From Bacteroidota bacterium (GTDB lineage: Bacteria > Bacteroidota > Bacteroidia > Bacteroidales > Dysgonomonadaceae): a stretch of 64,000 nucleotides of DNA. Each line of letters starts with the position of its first letter. Positions within the stretch are counted from its first letter, which is position 1. Positions 1-9,237 of the stretch are shown here, in pieces. The notes under the pieces were generated by a model, which worked only from the letters and a program-made list of their open reading frames with translations, had not been told where the DNA came from and made no database searches. The stretch spans positions 1 through 64,000 of the forward strand of contig JAEWQF010000070.1 of assembly GCA_023399295.1 (NCBI GenBank), in the 5' to 3' direction. A program made the position numbers and the translations under genes.

Positions 1-77
1 GTATGGGGTCATGCTGGAACCGGAGGTATGGATTTTCTAACCGGACAAAAAAAGGAAGAACACAAAAAAAAAGGATT

Positions 78-1385
78 ATGGCATCATTTATCATTGAAGG
101 TGGACACAGACTCAGCGGAACCATCACACCGCAGGGAGCCAAGAACGAAGCATTGCAGGTGATCTGTGCCACTCTGCTCACAAAGGAGGAGGTGGTGATT
201 GAGAATATCCCCGACATCTTGGATGTCAACAACCTGATCGGGTTGATGCAGGAGATGGGTGTTTTGGTGCAACGCCTCAATGAGACCGACTACTCGTTCA
301 AGGCCGATCAGATCGATCTAACCTACATCCAGTCGGACGACTTCATGCGAAAGAGCGCCGCACTGCGTGGCTCCATCATGATCATCGGCCCCCTGCTGGC
401 CCGCTTCGGTGAGGCGGTTGTCCCACAGCCGGGAGGTGACAAGATCGGTCGCCGGAGGCTCGACACCCATTTCAATGGCATCATGAAGCTGGGAGCACGT
501 TTGATCTACAACGAACAAAAACAGATCTATACCCTCTCCGCACCCCAATTGAGCGGTTCTTTCATCCTGCTCGACGAGGCATCGGTGACAGGCACAGCCA
601 ACCTATTGATGGCCGCCGTGCTGGCGGAGGGTGAGACCACCATCTACAACGCCGCCTGTGAACCCTATGTGGAACAGTTGAGCCGCATGTTGGTGAGGAT
701 GGGTGCCCGCATCGAGGGGATCGGATCCAACCGGTTGACGGTACGGGGCGTGACACGATTGACTGGTTGTCGCCACCGGCTGCTGCCCGACATGATTGAG
801 GTTGGCAGCTTCATCGGCATGGCTGCCATGACCGCATCGGAGATCACCATCAAAGAGACCGCGGTGGCACACCTGGGCATTATCCCCGAGAGCTTTCGCC
901 GTCTGGGCATCACCCTCGAGCAACAGGGTGATGACCTCTTCATCCCATGTCAGGAGAGCTACACCATCGAGTCGTTTATCGACGGTTCCATCCTCACCAT
1001 CGCCGATGCACCCTGGCCGGGTCTCACACCCGACCTGCTGAGTGTGATACTGGTGGTTGCCACCAAGGCTAAAGGGAGTGTGCTGATTCACCAGAAGATG
1101 TTCGAGAGTCGTCTTTTCTTTGTCGACAAGCTGATCGACATGGGTGCACAGATCATCCTGTGCGATCCACACCGTGCCGTGGTGATCGGACTGGACAACC
1201 GGTTTTACCTGAAGGGAATGACAATGACCTCACCCGATATCCGTGCGGGTATCTCCCTGCTGATCGCTGCCATGAGTGCGAATGGGACAAGCACCATCCA
1301 CAACATCGACCAGATTGACAGGGGCTATCAGCAGATCGACACCCGACTGAATGCGCTGGGGGCAATGATTCAACGGGTGGAGTGA
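78..1385 (+). CDS. murA: UDP-N-acetylglucosamine 1-carboxyvinyltransferase (MurA)
   Basis: Transfers enolpyruvate from PEP to UDP-GlcNAc, the first committed cytoplasmic step of peptidoglycan synthesis. The 435-residue product has the normal MurA length, with the N-terminal QGAKNE motif and a C-terminal TSPDIRAG segment. The frame is open to the window edge, but ATG at 78 (MASFIIEGGHRLSG) is chosen because it matches the family N-terminus and the upstream residues are low-complexity basic. In the active-site loop, PGGDKIGRRRLDTH carries Asp (residue 121, codon 438-440) where E. coli has the catalytic Cys115. Asp variants are active and intrinsically insensitive to fosfomycin in other bacteria. 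It stands alone ahead of a separate korAB promoter. Confidence 0.97.
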   Translation: MASFIIEGGHRLSGTITPQGAKNEALQVICATLLTKEEVVIENIPDILDVNNLIGLMQEMGVLVQRLNETDYSFKADQIDLTYIQSDDFMRKSAALRGSIMIIGPLLARFGEAVVPQPGGDKIGRRRLDTHFNGIMKLGARLIYNEQKQIYTLSAPQLSGSFILLDEASVTGTANLLMAAVLAEGETTIYNAACEPYVEQLSRMLVRMGARIEGIGSNRLTVRGVTRLTGCRHRLLPDMIEVGSFIGMAAMTASEITIKETAVAHLGIIPESFRRLGITLEQQGDDLFIPCQESYTIESFIDGSILTIADAPWPGLTPDLLSVILVVATKAKGSVLIHQKMFESRLFFVDKLIDMGAQIILCDPHRAVVIGLDNRFYLKGMTMTSPDIRAGISLLIAAMSANGTSTIHNIDQIDRGYQQIDTRLNALGAMIQRVE

Positions 1386-1415
1386 TTTTTCTTTGTCCTG
1401 TTTCAGTGCGATTTA

Positions 1416-1447
1416 TTTGCTTTTTCGGCGACTCTTTTATTACTTTG
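1416..1447 (+). promoter_or_regulatory. Bacteroidetes-type promoter for korAB
   Basis: TTTG at 1416-1419, a 20-bp spacer, then TTACTTTG at 1440-1447, one mismatch from the Bacteroidetes -7 consensus TAnnTTTG. This implies a leader of roughly 90 nt before the korA ATG at 1544. Confidence 0.6.
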
Positions 1448-1543
1448 CAGTTTCAAATGAAAGGGATCAACAAACAGAGGATGTTTGCTGACTCCTGCAC
1501 ACAAATCTGAGTGAAAACGACTCAATAACCACAACGAGTAATT

Positions 1544-3406
1544 ATGCCAACGAATGCGGTCGTAACCGACATTAAACAAGTAACCATCCGGTTTTCAGGT
1601 GATTCCGGCGACGGTATGCAGCTCTCGGGCACCCTTTTCTCCACCCTCTCGGCCATTTTCGGCAACGAGATTGCCACCTACCCCGACTTCCCGGCAGAGA
1701 TACGTGCTCCCCAAGGGTCACTGCATGGTGTTTCCGGTTTTCAGGTCCGCATCGGTGCTAAAGATGTCTACAACTCAGGCGACAAGACCGATGTGCTGGT
1801 GGCAATGAACCCGGCGGCATTGAAGGTGAACGCCCCCTATTTGAAAAAGGGATCGATCGTACTGTTCGACACCGACTCCTTTCAGAAAAAAGATCTCGAC
1901 AAGGCTCTCTTCCAGACACAGGATCCTTTCGGTGAACTGAAGCTGGATCAGATACAACCAATCGGGGTAGCCATCACTTCCATGACCAAAGCCTCCCTGG
2001 AGGGATCGGGGCTGGAAAACAAGGAGATGCTGCGCTGCAAGAACATGTTCGCGCTGGGCATTGTCTGCTGGCTCTTTAACCGTCCACTCGAGATTGCCGA
2101 CAAGCTGTTGGAACAAAAGTTTGCCAAACGGCCCAAAATTGTGGACGCCAATATCAAGGCGCTGACCGATGGCTACAACTACGGCAACAACATACACCTG
2201 ACCGCCTCCACCTATCGCATCGAACCGATTGAATCGACCAAGGGATTCTATACCGATGTAAACGGCAACACCGCCACCGCTTATGGCCTGATCGCAGCCG
2301 CCGAGAAGGCTGGTCTGCAGCTCTTCCTCGGCTCCTACCCCATCACCCCGGCGACCGATATCCTACAGGAGCTTGTAAAGAGAAAAGACTTCGGTGTGAA
2401 AGCACTGCAGATGGAAGATGAGATTGCCGGCATCACCTCCTCCATTGGTGCTGCCTTCGCCGGCAGCCTGGCAGCCACCTCCACATCGGGGCCCGGGCTG
2501 GCACTGAAAAGTGAGGCACTGGGTCTGGCCGTGATGGCCGAGCTGCCACTGGTGGTGATCGATGTGCAGCGTAGCGGCCCCTCCACGGGGATGCCCACCA
2601 AGAGTGAGCAGACCGACCTGAACCAGGCGCTCTACGGTCGCAATGGCGAAAGTCCGCTGGTGGTGATGGCTGCCGCTTCACCCACCGATTGCTTCGAAAG
2701 CGCTTATAGTGCAGCCAAGATTGCACTGGAACACATGACACCGGTGATTCTACTCACCGATGGGTACATCGCCAACGGCTCCTCTGCCTGGAAGATTCCC
2801 GACATGAACGATTATCCGCAGATCAACCCTCCCTATGTGCAAAACCACTTCAAGGGTGATGCAAGTGAATGGAAACCGTTTCTGAGGAACGACGATACGC
2901 TGGTAAGATACTGGGGGGTGCCCGGCACACCACAATACATGCACCGCATTGGCGGTTTGGAGAAAGATCTGCTCACAGGTGTCATCTCCTCCAACCCGGA
3001 GAACCACCAGCGGATGACAAACATCCGGCAACAGAAAATCGAAAACATCGCCCGTTTCATACCGGAACAGGTGGTGTTGGGCGATCAGGATGCCGACACG
3101 CTGATTGTGGGATGGGGCGGCACCTACGGGCACCTGCTGGAGACAATGCTTCGGCTGCGCGACAATGGAAAGAAAGTGGCGTATGCCCACTTCCGGCATA
3201 TCTCCCCACTACCTGCCAACAGCCACCAGCTGTTGCGACGATACAGCAGGGTGATCGTTGCCGAGCAGAACAATGGCCAGTTCGCCCATTACTTGAACGG
3301 CAGATTCCCCGACCTGAATTCGATCTGCAAATACAACAAGGTGGAAGGTCAACCCTTCAAAGTGAGCGAACTGGTGGAAGCATTTACCCAAATGATGGAA
3401 GGATAA
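1544..3406 (+). CDS. korA: 2-oxoacid:ferredoxin oxidoreductase, fused gamma-alpha subunit
   Basis: With the next gene it forms a CoA- and ferredoxin-dependent 2-oxoacid oxidoreductase, most likely for 2-oxoglutarate (KorAB) in the reductive branch of anaerobic Bacteroidetes metabolism. The 620-residue chain has an N-terminal gamma domain (FSGDSGDGMQLSG near residue 15) followed by the pyrimidine-binding alpha domain, with GSYPITPATDIL near residue 263 and SGPGLALKSE near 320. The gene ends only 5 bp before korB, so the two are co-transcribed. The exact 2-oxoacid specificity (2-oxoglutarate or branched-chain) cannot be told from sequence alone. Confidence 0.93.
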   Translation: MPTNAVVTDIKQVTIRFSGDSGDGMQLSGTLFSTLSAIFGNEIATYPDFPAEIRAPQGSLHGVSGFQVRIGAKDVYNSGDKTDVLVAMNPAALKVNAPYLKKGSIVLFDTDSFQKKDLDKALFQTQDPFGELKLDQIQPIGVAITSMTKASLEGSGLENKEMLRCKNMFALGIVCWLFNRPLEIADKLLEQKFAKRPKIVDANIKALTDGYNYGNNIHLTASTYRIEPIESTKGFYTDVNGNTATAYGLIAAAEKAGLQLFLGSYPITPATDILQELVKRKDFGVKALQMEDEIAGITSSIGAAFAGSLAATSTSGPGLALKSEALGLAVMAELPLVVIDVQRSGPSTGMPTKSEQTDLNQALYGRNGESPLVVMAAASPTDCFESAYSAAKIALEHMTPVILLTDGYIANGSSAWKIPDMNDYPQINPPYVQNHFKGDASEWKPFLRNDDTLVRYWGVPGTPQYMHRIGGLEKDLLTGVISSNPENHQRMTNIRQQKIENIARFIPEQVVLGDQDADTLIVGWGGTYGHLLETMLRLRDNGKKVAYAHFRHISPLPANSHQLLRRYSRVIVAEQNNGQFAHYLNGRFPDLNSICKYNKVEGQPFKVSELVEAFTQMMEG

Positions 3407-3411
3407 CAAGC

Positions 3412-4446
3412 ATGGAAGTAACAGAGATAAGATACCAGAAATATCTGGCAAAGGACTACAAGAGTGAAAATGCGGTACGCTGGTGTCCCGGCTGCGGCGA
3501 CTATGCCATCCTGACCTGTCTGCACAAGGCATTGGCTGAACTGAACGTCGACCCCCACAACACAGCGGTCATCTCCGGTATAGGCTGCTCATCACGTCTG
3601 CCCTACTACATGAACACCTACGGGTTCCACAGCATCCACGGCCGCGCGGCTGCCATCGCCACCGGCGTGAAGGTTGCCAACCCGGCCCTGAGCGTATGGG
3701 TAGCCACCGGCGACGGCGACTCGTTGGCCATTGGCGGCAACCACTTCATCCATGCCATCCGTCGCAACGTGGACATCAATATCCTGCTGTTCAACAATAA
3801 GATCTACGGTCTCACCAAGGGACAGTACTCTCCTACTTCATCGAGGGGATTCGTCTCCAAGTCATCGCCCTACGGCACCGTCGAGGATCCCTTCAGGCCA
3901 GCCGAGCTCACCTTCGGTGCCCGAGGCACCTTCTTTGCTCGCGCCATCGATGTGGACATGAAGACCCAGGTGGAGGTGATGGTGGAAGCCGCACGCCACA
4001 AGGGCACCTCCGTGGTGGAGGTACTCCAGAACTGCGTCATCTTCAATGATGGCATCCACAACAAGATCAGTGACCGCAACTGGAAGGCCGACAACACCAT
4101 CACCCTGCGACACGGTGAGAAGATGCTTTTCGGCAAGGAGAATGAGAAGGGACTGATATTGGATGGCTGGAACCTCAAAGCGATCACCATCGGTGAGGAG
4201 GGTTACAACCTCGACGACGTACTGGTGCACGATGCCACCAACATAGACAATACCCTCCACATGAAACTGGCACTGATGGATATTGAGGATGCGCTGCCAG
4301 TGGCACTCGGTGTGATCCGCAGCGTGGAGGCTCCTTCCTACGAAAAGGACTACGAACAGCAGATCGTTGCGGTACAGGAGAAAAGTCCGAAGAAATCGTT
4401 CACCGACTTCCTGCTCTCCTCCTCAAACGTCTGGGAGGTGAAATGA
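3412..4446 (+). CDS. korB: 2-oxoacid:ferredoxin oxidoreductase, beta subunit
   Basis: Thiamine-diphosphate-binding subunit of the same cytoplasmic complex. Near the N-terminus RWCPGCGDYAIL supplies two of the iron-sulfur ligands. The ThDP/Mg motif is GDGDSLAIGGNHF followed by NNKIYGLTKGQYSPTS. The product is 344 residues, a normal KorB length. The reading frame stays open far upstream inside korA, but ATG at 3412 is the right start: it follows the korA stop by 5 bp and begins MEVTEIRYQKYL, as expected for the family. It converges on the proline dehydrogenase gene, leaving only 16 bp between the two stop codons. Confidence 0.94.
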   Translation: MEVTEIRYQKYLAKDYKSENAVRWCPGCGDYAILTCLHKALAELNVDPHNTAVISGIGCSSRLPYYMNTYGFHSIHGRAAAIATGVKVANPALSVWVATGDGDSLAIGGNHFIHAIRRNVDINILLFNNKIYGLTKGQYSPTSSRGFVSKSSPYGTVEDPFRPAELTFGARGTFFARAIDVDMKTQVEVMVEAARHKGTSVVEVLQNCVIFNDGIHNKISDRNWKADNTITLRHGEKMLFGKENEKGLILDGWNLKAITIGEEGYNLDDVLVHDATNIDNTLHMKLALMDIEDALPVALGVIRSVEAPSYEKDYEQQIVAVQEKSPKKSFTDFLLSSSNVWEVK

Positions 4447-4462
4447 TATGAGGATGTGCTAA

Positions 4463-5665
4463 TCAGCTCATTACAGTTCCATCCTTCCTTCTTCGCCGGA
4501 TCTCTCCGTGGATCATCTTCAACTCACGACTGGTCTGCCCCTTCACCGACGAGTTCTCTTCGGCACGACGGAACAGGTAGGGCATCATGGTCTTCACCTC
4601 ACCATAGGGGACATACTTAGCCACGTTGTAGCCCATCTCGGCCAGGTTGTAGGTGAGGTGGTCGCTCATGCCGTAGAGCTGTGAGAAAAAGATGCCGCGA
4701 TGGTTGCGTGTCAAGCCGGCAGCGTCGATCAACGATGCCAGTAACAGCGTACTTGTTTCGTTGTGTGTGGCTACCATGAAGTCGATGGTATCGTGATGCT
4801 CCATGAAATAATGGATGATGGCATCGAAATCCCTGTCGGTGGAGGCCTTGTCGGGCTGAATGGGTGAGGGATACCCCTTCTCGGCTGCCCGCAATCGCTC
4901 CTTCTCCATATAGGCACCCCGCACAATCTTCAAACCAAAACGAAAACCGCCCTCCAGTGCCATCTGATGATGTTCCCTGATGCGCCAGATGCTGTCGTGT
5001 CGATACATCTGGTAGGTGTTCTGCACAATGGCCCGCTCACGGTTGTACTTTGCCATCAGCCGTAACACCATTTCATCCAGTACCGGCTGGATCCAACTCT
5101 CCTCGGCATCTATCAATACCGGAACCCCCAATTCGTAACCACGATGGAAAATTGCTTCCACCCGTTGTTCAACCCTTTCAAACGCAGCTTTCTCTTCCAG
5201 GGTGAGCGACAATCCTTCACTCACCTTTGCCAGCAGGTCGAATCGGGCCAGTCCGGTAATCTTGAACGCGCTGAACGGAACGGCACGGTTGCGGGCCGCA
5301 TACTCCACGGTACGGATCACCTCCTCACAGGTGGCATCAAACACCGTGTCCGATTCCTCACCCTCCAGCGCATAGTCGAGAATTGACAACACGTTACGCC
5401 CTGCCAGGCGGTCGATCGTCTTGCTGCAGTCGGCAATAGACTCACCCCCCACGAAATGACGGTAGATGGTGTTGCGTATGAGCCCCTTCACTGGCAGGTG
5501 CAAGGCAAATGAGATATTCACCAGCTGTTTGCCCAGCCAGACAAGTGGTCGGCTGTTCATCACACGGAAGAGCTGGTATGCCTGTCTCAGGCTTCCATTG
5601 GACTGATCACGAAAGGCGATCTCGCTGTTGCTGAAATCGGGGAAGTGGGTTTTTCCTGAATGCAT
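4463..5665 (-). CDS. Proline dehydrogenase
   Basis: FAD enzyme oxidising L-proline to pyrroline-5-carboxylate. The 400-residue protein has the (beta/alpha)8 PRODH motifs in order: DAEESW (about residue 189), RGAYMEKERLRA (about 250), ATHNE, SQLYGMSDHLTYNL (about 325) and YVPYGEVKTMMPYLFRRAEENSS near the C-terminus. It is the stand-alone form, not fused as in proteobacterial PutA. It is transcribed divergently from the P5C dehydrogenase gene, the next enzyme of the pathway, across about 190 bp. A minus-strand -7 box lies close upstream of the start and supports ATG at 5665. Confidence 0.95.
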   Translation of the reverse strand: MHSGKTHFPDFSNSEIAFRDQSNGSLRQAYQLFRVMNSRPLVWLGKQLVNISFALHLPVKGLIRNTIYRHFVGGESIADCSKTIDRLAGRNVLSILDYALEGEESDTVFDATCEEVIRTVEYAARNRAVPFSAFKITGLARFDLLAKVSEGLSLTLEEKAAFERVEQRVEAIFHRGYELGVPVLIDAEESWIQPVLDEMVLRLMAKYNRERAIVQNTYQMYRHDSIWRIREHHQMALEGGFRFGLKIVRGAYMEKERLRAAEKGYPSPIQPDKASTDRDFDAIIHYFMEHHDTIDFMVATHNETSTLLLASLIDAAGLTRNHRGIFFSQLYGMSDHLTYNLAEMGYNVAKYVPYGEVKTMMPYLFRRAEENSSVKGQTSRELKMIHGEIRRRRKDGTVMS

Positions 5666-5694
5666 CGGTGCCTGTTAAGTAATTAGATTTGACA

Positions 5695-5702
5695 CAAAAA
5701 TA
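5695..5702 (-). promoter_or_regulatory. -7 box for proline dehydrogenase
   Basis: The plus-strand bases CAAAAATA read TATTTTTG on the minus strand, a full match to TAnnTTTG. It sits about 30 bp upstream of the start at 5665. No clear -33 TTTG was seen at the right spacing. Confidence 0.45.
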
Positions 5703-5816
5703 ATAAAAAAACAGATCCCGAATGCTTTTACCAGAAAATATAGCGGGGATGAATCCTGGATCGGCTAAAATCAGCTAAAAACAATGAGAAACAGCTATCA
5801 TCCAACAATTTTTAAA

Positions 5817-5824
5817 TATATTTG
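5817..5824 (+). promoter_or_regulatory. -7 box for P5C dehydrogenase
   Basis: TATATTTG matches TAnnTTTG exactly and lies 30 bp before the ATG at 5855. The divergent proline dehydrogenase promoter lies about 115 bp away, so a shared regulator could control both. Confidence 0.5.
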
Positions 5825-5854
5825 TAACATCGATAAACCACAAAAAGAACCATT

Positions 5855-7486
5855 ATGCCCAAAGGAATCTATCAACTGCCACACATGCAGAACGAGCCGG
5901 TGAAAAGTTATGCACCGGGCACGTCCGAGAGAATTGCGTTGAAGTTAAAGCTGGATGAACTGAACAAGGGGGGACTTGATCTGCCCATGATCATAGATGG
6001 GAAAGAGGTGCGCACCGGCAACCTGCACGACATTCGTCCTCCTCACAACCACCGCCATCTGCTGGGTCACTACCACCAGGGCGACAAAAGCCATCTGGTG
6101 ATGGCCATCGATGCGGCATTGAAAGCCAAGCCGGCCTGGGAAGCGATGCGCTGGGAAAGTCGTGCAGCCATCTTCCTCAAGGCAGCCGAACTGATTGCAG
6201 GACCCTATCGCACCGCCTTCAACGCGGTGACCATGATCGGCCAGTCAAAAAACGCCTATCAGTCGGAGATCGATGCGGTGTGTGAGTTGGTTGATTTCTA
6301 CCGCTACAACGTGAAGAACATGGTTGCGATTTACGGCATGCAACCCAACTCCTCACCCGGCATCTGGAACAGGATGGTTTGGAGACCCCTCGAAGGATTC
6401 ATCTTTGCACTCACCCCTTTCAACTTCACATCCATAGCCGGCAACCTGGGTGGTGCTCCTGCCCTGATGGGTAACACGGTAGTCTGGAAACCTTCCAGGA
6501 CCGCTGTCTGGTCGGCACACCTCATCATGCAGGTGTTGCAGGAAGCGGGACTCCCCGACGGAGTGATCAACCTGGTCTATGCCGGCGGCAGGGAAGCAGC
6601 CGAAGTGGTGTTCAACCACCGCGACTTCGCCGGTCTCCACTTCACAGGCTCAACAAACGTCTTCAACAGCATGTGGGGCACCATCGCCAGCAACATCGGG
6701 CGATACAAGTCCTACCCCCGCATCGTGGGTGAGACTGGTGGCAAGGATTATATCCTGGCAGAAAAGAGCGCCAATGCGAAGCAGGTGGCTACAGCCATCA
6801 CACGGGGTGCTTTCGAGTACCAGGGACAAAAATGCTCCGCCGCTTCACGCGCCTACATTCCCACCAATCTGTGGGAAGAGATCAGACAATATGTGGTTGA
6901 CGACCTGGCACAGATCAAAACTGGGGGTGTGGATGATTTCAGCAACTTCGTGAATGCCGTCATCGACGAGGAGTCGTTCGACAAACTGGCAGCGGTAATC
7001 GACGATGCCAAGGCATCACCCGATGCGGAGATTGTTTGTGGGGGCAGCTACGACAAATCGGAGGGTTACTTTATACAGCCCACGGTAATCCTGGCAAAAA
7101 AGGCCGATTACATCACCATGCGGGAGGAGTTGTTCGGTCCCATCCTCACGGTATGCCTTTATGATCCCGACAAGCTGGATGAGACAATGGATCTACTCGA
7201 CACCACCACCGACTATGCGTTGACAGGTGCCATCTTCTCAGGCAGCAGGGCCTCTATCGAGAAGATGACAAACAGGTTGACACACACTGCGGGCAACTTT
7301 TACATCAACGACAAGCCCACCGGTGCGGTGGTGGACCAGCAGCCCTTCGGTGGTGGCCGCGGTTCGGGCACCAACGACAAGGCAGGTTCAATTTTCAACC
7401 TCCTGCGCTGGGTATCACCCCAGTGCATCAAGGAGACCTTCGTGCCGGCTACCGACTACCTCTATCCCAGTTTCCTGGAAGAGTAA
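5855..7486 (+). CDS. L-glutamate gamma-semialdehyde (P5C) dehydrogenase
   Basis: NAD-dependent aldehyde dehydrogenase converting glutamate semialdehyde (from P5C) to glutamate, the second step of proline catabolism. The 543-residue length fits P5C dehydrogenases rather than shorter generic aldehyde dehydrogenases. Visible motifs: ALTPFNFTSIAGNL (about 180), the catalytic Glu region VGETGGKD (about 291), the nucleophile Cys in YQGQKCSAASRAY (about 328) and the late EELFGPILTV. It is divergent from the proline dehydrogenase gene and followed by a strong terminator. Usual symbols are pruA or rocA. Confidence 0.95.
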   Translation: MPKGIYQLPHMQNEPVKSYAPGTSERIALKLKLDELNKGGLDLPMIIDGKEVRTGNLHDIRPPHNHRHLLGHYHQGDKSHLVMAIDAALKAKPAWEAMRWESRAAIFLKAAELIAGPYRTAFNAVTMIGQSKNAYQSEIDAVCELVDFYRYNVKNMVAIYGMQPNSSPGIWNRMVWRPLEGFIFALTPFNFTSIAGNLGGAPALMGNTVVWKPSRTAVWSAHLIMQVLQEAGLPDGVINLVYAGGREAAEVVFNHRDFAGLHFTGSTNVFNSMWGTIASNIGRYKSYPRIVGETGGKDYILAEKSANAKQVATAITRGAFEYQGQKCSAASRAYIPTNLWEEIRQYVVDDLAQIKTGGVDDFSNFVNAVIDEESFDKLAAVIDDAKASPDAEIVCGGSYDKSEGYFIQPTVILAKKADYITMREELFGPILTVCLYDPDKLDETMDLLDTTTDYALTGAIFSGSRASIEKMTNRLTHTAGNFYINDKPTGAVVDQQPFGGGRGSGTNDKAGSIFNLLRWVSPQCIKETFVPATDYLYPSFLEE

Positions 7487-7517
7487 ATTTCAGGCACACT
7501 GTTGCGGGACCTTTGAG

Positions 7518-7549
7518 AAAGAGCTGTAGCCGATGGTTACGGCTCTTTT
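7518..7549 (+). terminator. Rho-independent terminator after P5C dehydrogenase
   Basis: Stem arms GAGCTGTAGCC (7521-7531) and GGTTACGGCTC (7535-7545) pair with two G-T wobbles around a GAT loop, flanked by AAA and followed by TTTT. Confidence 0.8.
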
Positions 7550-7594
7550 CCATTCTGTTTGCATCTGTTAAATGAACTTCAGCAAAAAACAATC

Positions 7595-7602
7595 TATCTT
7601 TG
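7595..7602 (+). promoter_or_regulatory. -7 box for cmk-ispH
   Basis: TATCTTTG, an exact TAnnTTTG match, ends 33 bp before the cmk ATG at 7636. This position rules out the upstream in-frame start at 7600, which would lie inside the promoter. Confidence 0.6.
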
Positions 7603-7635
7603 TGCAGCGTTAAAGCAGGTAACGAAAGTCATACA

Positions 7636-8331
7636 ATGCACAACAGAAAAATCAACATTGCCGTCGACGGATTCTCCTCGTGTGGCAAGAGCACGATCGC
7701 CAAAGGGTTGGCTAAAAAATTGGGATACATCTACATAGACAGTGGCGCCATGTACCGTGCAGTGGCTCTCCATGCACTCAGAAAAGGGTGGATCACGGAG
7801 ACCGGCATGGACGAGTATGCGCTCCAACAACACATCAGAGAGATTGCCATCTCCTTCAAACCCAACCGCGAGGGTGTACAGGAAACATTCCTGAATGGCG
7901 AGAATGTGGAACAGGAAATACGAACCCTGAGGGTAGCCAATGGTGCCAGCCGCGTGAGCACGCTCGGCTTCGTGCGTCGCGAGCTGGTGCGTCAGCAACA
8001 ACTCATGGGCAAAGAGAAAGGTGTGGTGATGGATGGACGCGACATTGGCACAGTGGTTTTTCCCGACGCTGAAATGAAGCTGTTCCTCACCGCCACCCCC
8101 GAGGTGCGTGCCCTACGTCGCTACGACGAGATGACAGCCAAAGGGGAGGATCCTCTTTTTGAGGAGGTGCTTGCCAACGTGAAAGAGAGGGACCTGCGTG
8201 ACACCACACGCACCGAGAGCCCGCTGCGCAAGGCCGATGATGCGCTGGAGCTGGACAACTCCCAGATAGGGATTGAGGAACAATTGCAGTGGGCCCTGGA
8301 GATGTATCACAAAATCACAGCAACAATATGA
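7636..8331 (+). CDS. cmk: Cytidylate kinase
   Basis: Phosphorylates CMP and dCMP with ATP in the pyrimidine nucleotide pathway. The P-loop GFSSCGKSTIAKGLA lies at the N-terminus, followed by the substrate-binding DSGAMYRAV and GRDIGTVVFPDAEMKLFL. The 231-residue length is typical. The start at 7636 (MHNRKINIAVDG) is chosen because the -7 promoter box covers the upstream alternative at 7600. Its TGA overlaps the ispH ATG (ATGA at 8328-8331), showing translational coupling in a two-gene operon. Confidence 0.95.
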   Translation: MHNRKINIAVDGFSSCGKSTIAKGLAKKLGYIYIDSGAMYRAVALHALRKGWITETGMDEYALQQHIREIAISFKPNREGVQETFLNGENVEQEIRTLRVANGASRVSTLGFVRRELVRQQQLMGKEKGVVMDGRDIGTVVFPDAEMKLFLTATPEVRALRRYDEMTAKGEDPLFEEVLANVKERDLRDTTRTESPLRKADDALELDNSQIGIEEQLQWALEMYHKITATI

Positions 8332-9221
8332 GTAAAATTGAGATAGACAGGCTGTCGGGATGCTGTTTTGGCGTCGCCAAAGCAATTACCCGGGCGGAGG
8401 AAGAGCTCAAGAAAGAGGGCACCCTCTATTGTCTGGGCGACATTGTACACAACAGCATAGAGGTGGAACGATTGGAGAAAATGGGAATGATCACCATCGA
8501 TCACGAACAGTTGAAGCAGCTGAAAAATGTGAAGGTGCTGCTGCGTGCACACGGTGAACCACCCAGCACCTATGAGATAGCGAAGCAGAACAACATTGAG
8601 CTGATCGATGCCTCCTGTCCGGTGGTACTTGGCCTGCAAAAGAAGATCAGGAAAAAGTATGAACTGGGGGCCGACAATGGGATTCAGATCGTGATTTATG
8701 GCAAGAAGGGACATGCCGAAGTGAAAGGGTTGATGGGTCAGACCCGCGAATCGGCCATCATCATTGAAAGCAAGGAGGAGATCGAGAAACTCGACTTCAC
8801 AAGGGATATCAGCCTCTTCTCTCAGACCACCAAGCCGCTGGATGGCTTTTACGAGATTGGCGAGCTGATCAGAAGCCGGATGGATCAGGGAGCATCCTTC
8901 TACTTCAACGACTCCATCTGTCGCCAGGTATCCAACCGGGTACCCAACATCCGGGAGTTTGCTGCTAGTCACGACCTGATCATCTTCATCGCCGGGGAGA
9001 AGAGCTCCAATGGGAAGGTACTTTTTGATGAATGCAAGAGCCAAAACCCAAACTCCTACCTGATCCACACCCCCGAGGAGGTGGATCCAGCATGGTTGCG
9101 CGAGGAGATCACAATCGGCATCTGTGGTGCCACCTCCACGCCACAGTGGCAGATGCAGGCGGTCGCAGATATCGTCACGAAACTGATGCCCCATGTTCAA
9201 CCTGAAAGAGCTGCTTTTTGA
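8328..9221 (+). CDS. ispH: 4-hydroxy-3-methylbut-2-enyl diphosphate reductase (IspH)
   Basis: The [4Fe-4S] enzyme of the last MEP-pathway step, reducing HMBPP to IPP and DMAPP. The three cluster cysteines are visible in SGCCFGVAKAI (N-terminus), IDASCPVVLGLQ and GICGATSTPQW. The substrate motifs LRAHGEPPSTYE and SQTTKPLD are also present. The 297-residue product starts at 8328, overlapping the cmk stop by 4 bp. Its own TGA lies in the loop of the downstream terminator hairpin. Confidence 0.96.
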   Translation: MSKIEIDRLSGCCFGVAKAITRAEEELKKEGTLYCLGDIVHNSIEVERLEKMGMITIDHEQLKQLKNVKVLLRAHGEPPSTYEIAKQNNIELIDASCPVVLGLQKKIRKKYELGADNGIQIVIYGKKGHAEVKGLMGQTRESAIIIESKEEIEKLDFTRDISLFSQTTKPLDGFYEIGELIRSRMDQGASFYFNDSICRQVSNRVPNIREFAASHDLIIFIAGEKSSNGKVLFDECKSQNPNSYLIHTPEEVDPAWLREEITIGICGATSTPQWQMQAVADIVTKLMPHVQPERAAF

Positions 9222-9237
9222 AGCAGCTTTTTTTTTG
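9209..9237 (+). terminator. Terminator of cmk-ispH
   Basis: Perfect stem AGCTGCTT (9209-9216) / AAGCAGCT (9221-9228) with a TTTG loop, followed by a nine-base T run. The ispH stop codon TGA (9219-9221) straddles the loop and right arm. The end of the T run provides the TTTG of the pfkA promoter. Confidence 0.85.

Noticed and set aside
1..77. Possible 3' end of an upstream gene before murA
   Set aside because: One frame ends in TAA at 38-40 after about 12 codons, too short to identify; the murA frame is open to the edge but its upstream residues are not MurA-like.
2869..3411. Long N-terminal extension of korB inside korA
   Set aside because: It overlaps a well-supported gene in another frame, and the family start is at 3412.
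8307..9200. Long antisense open frame opposite ispH
   Set aside because: It is fully inside ispH, has no recognisable domain and reflects biased codon use.
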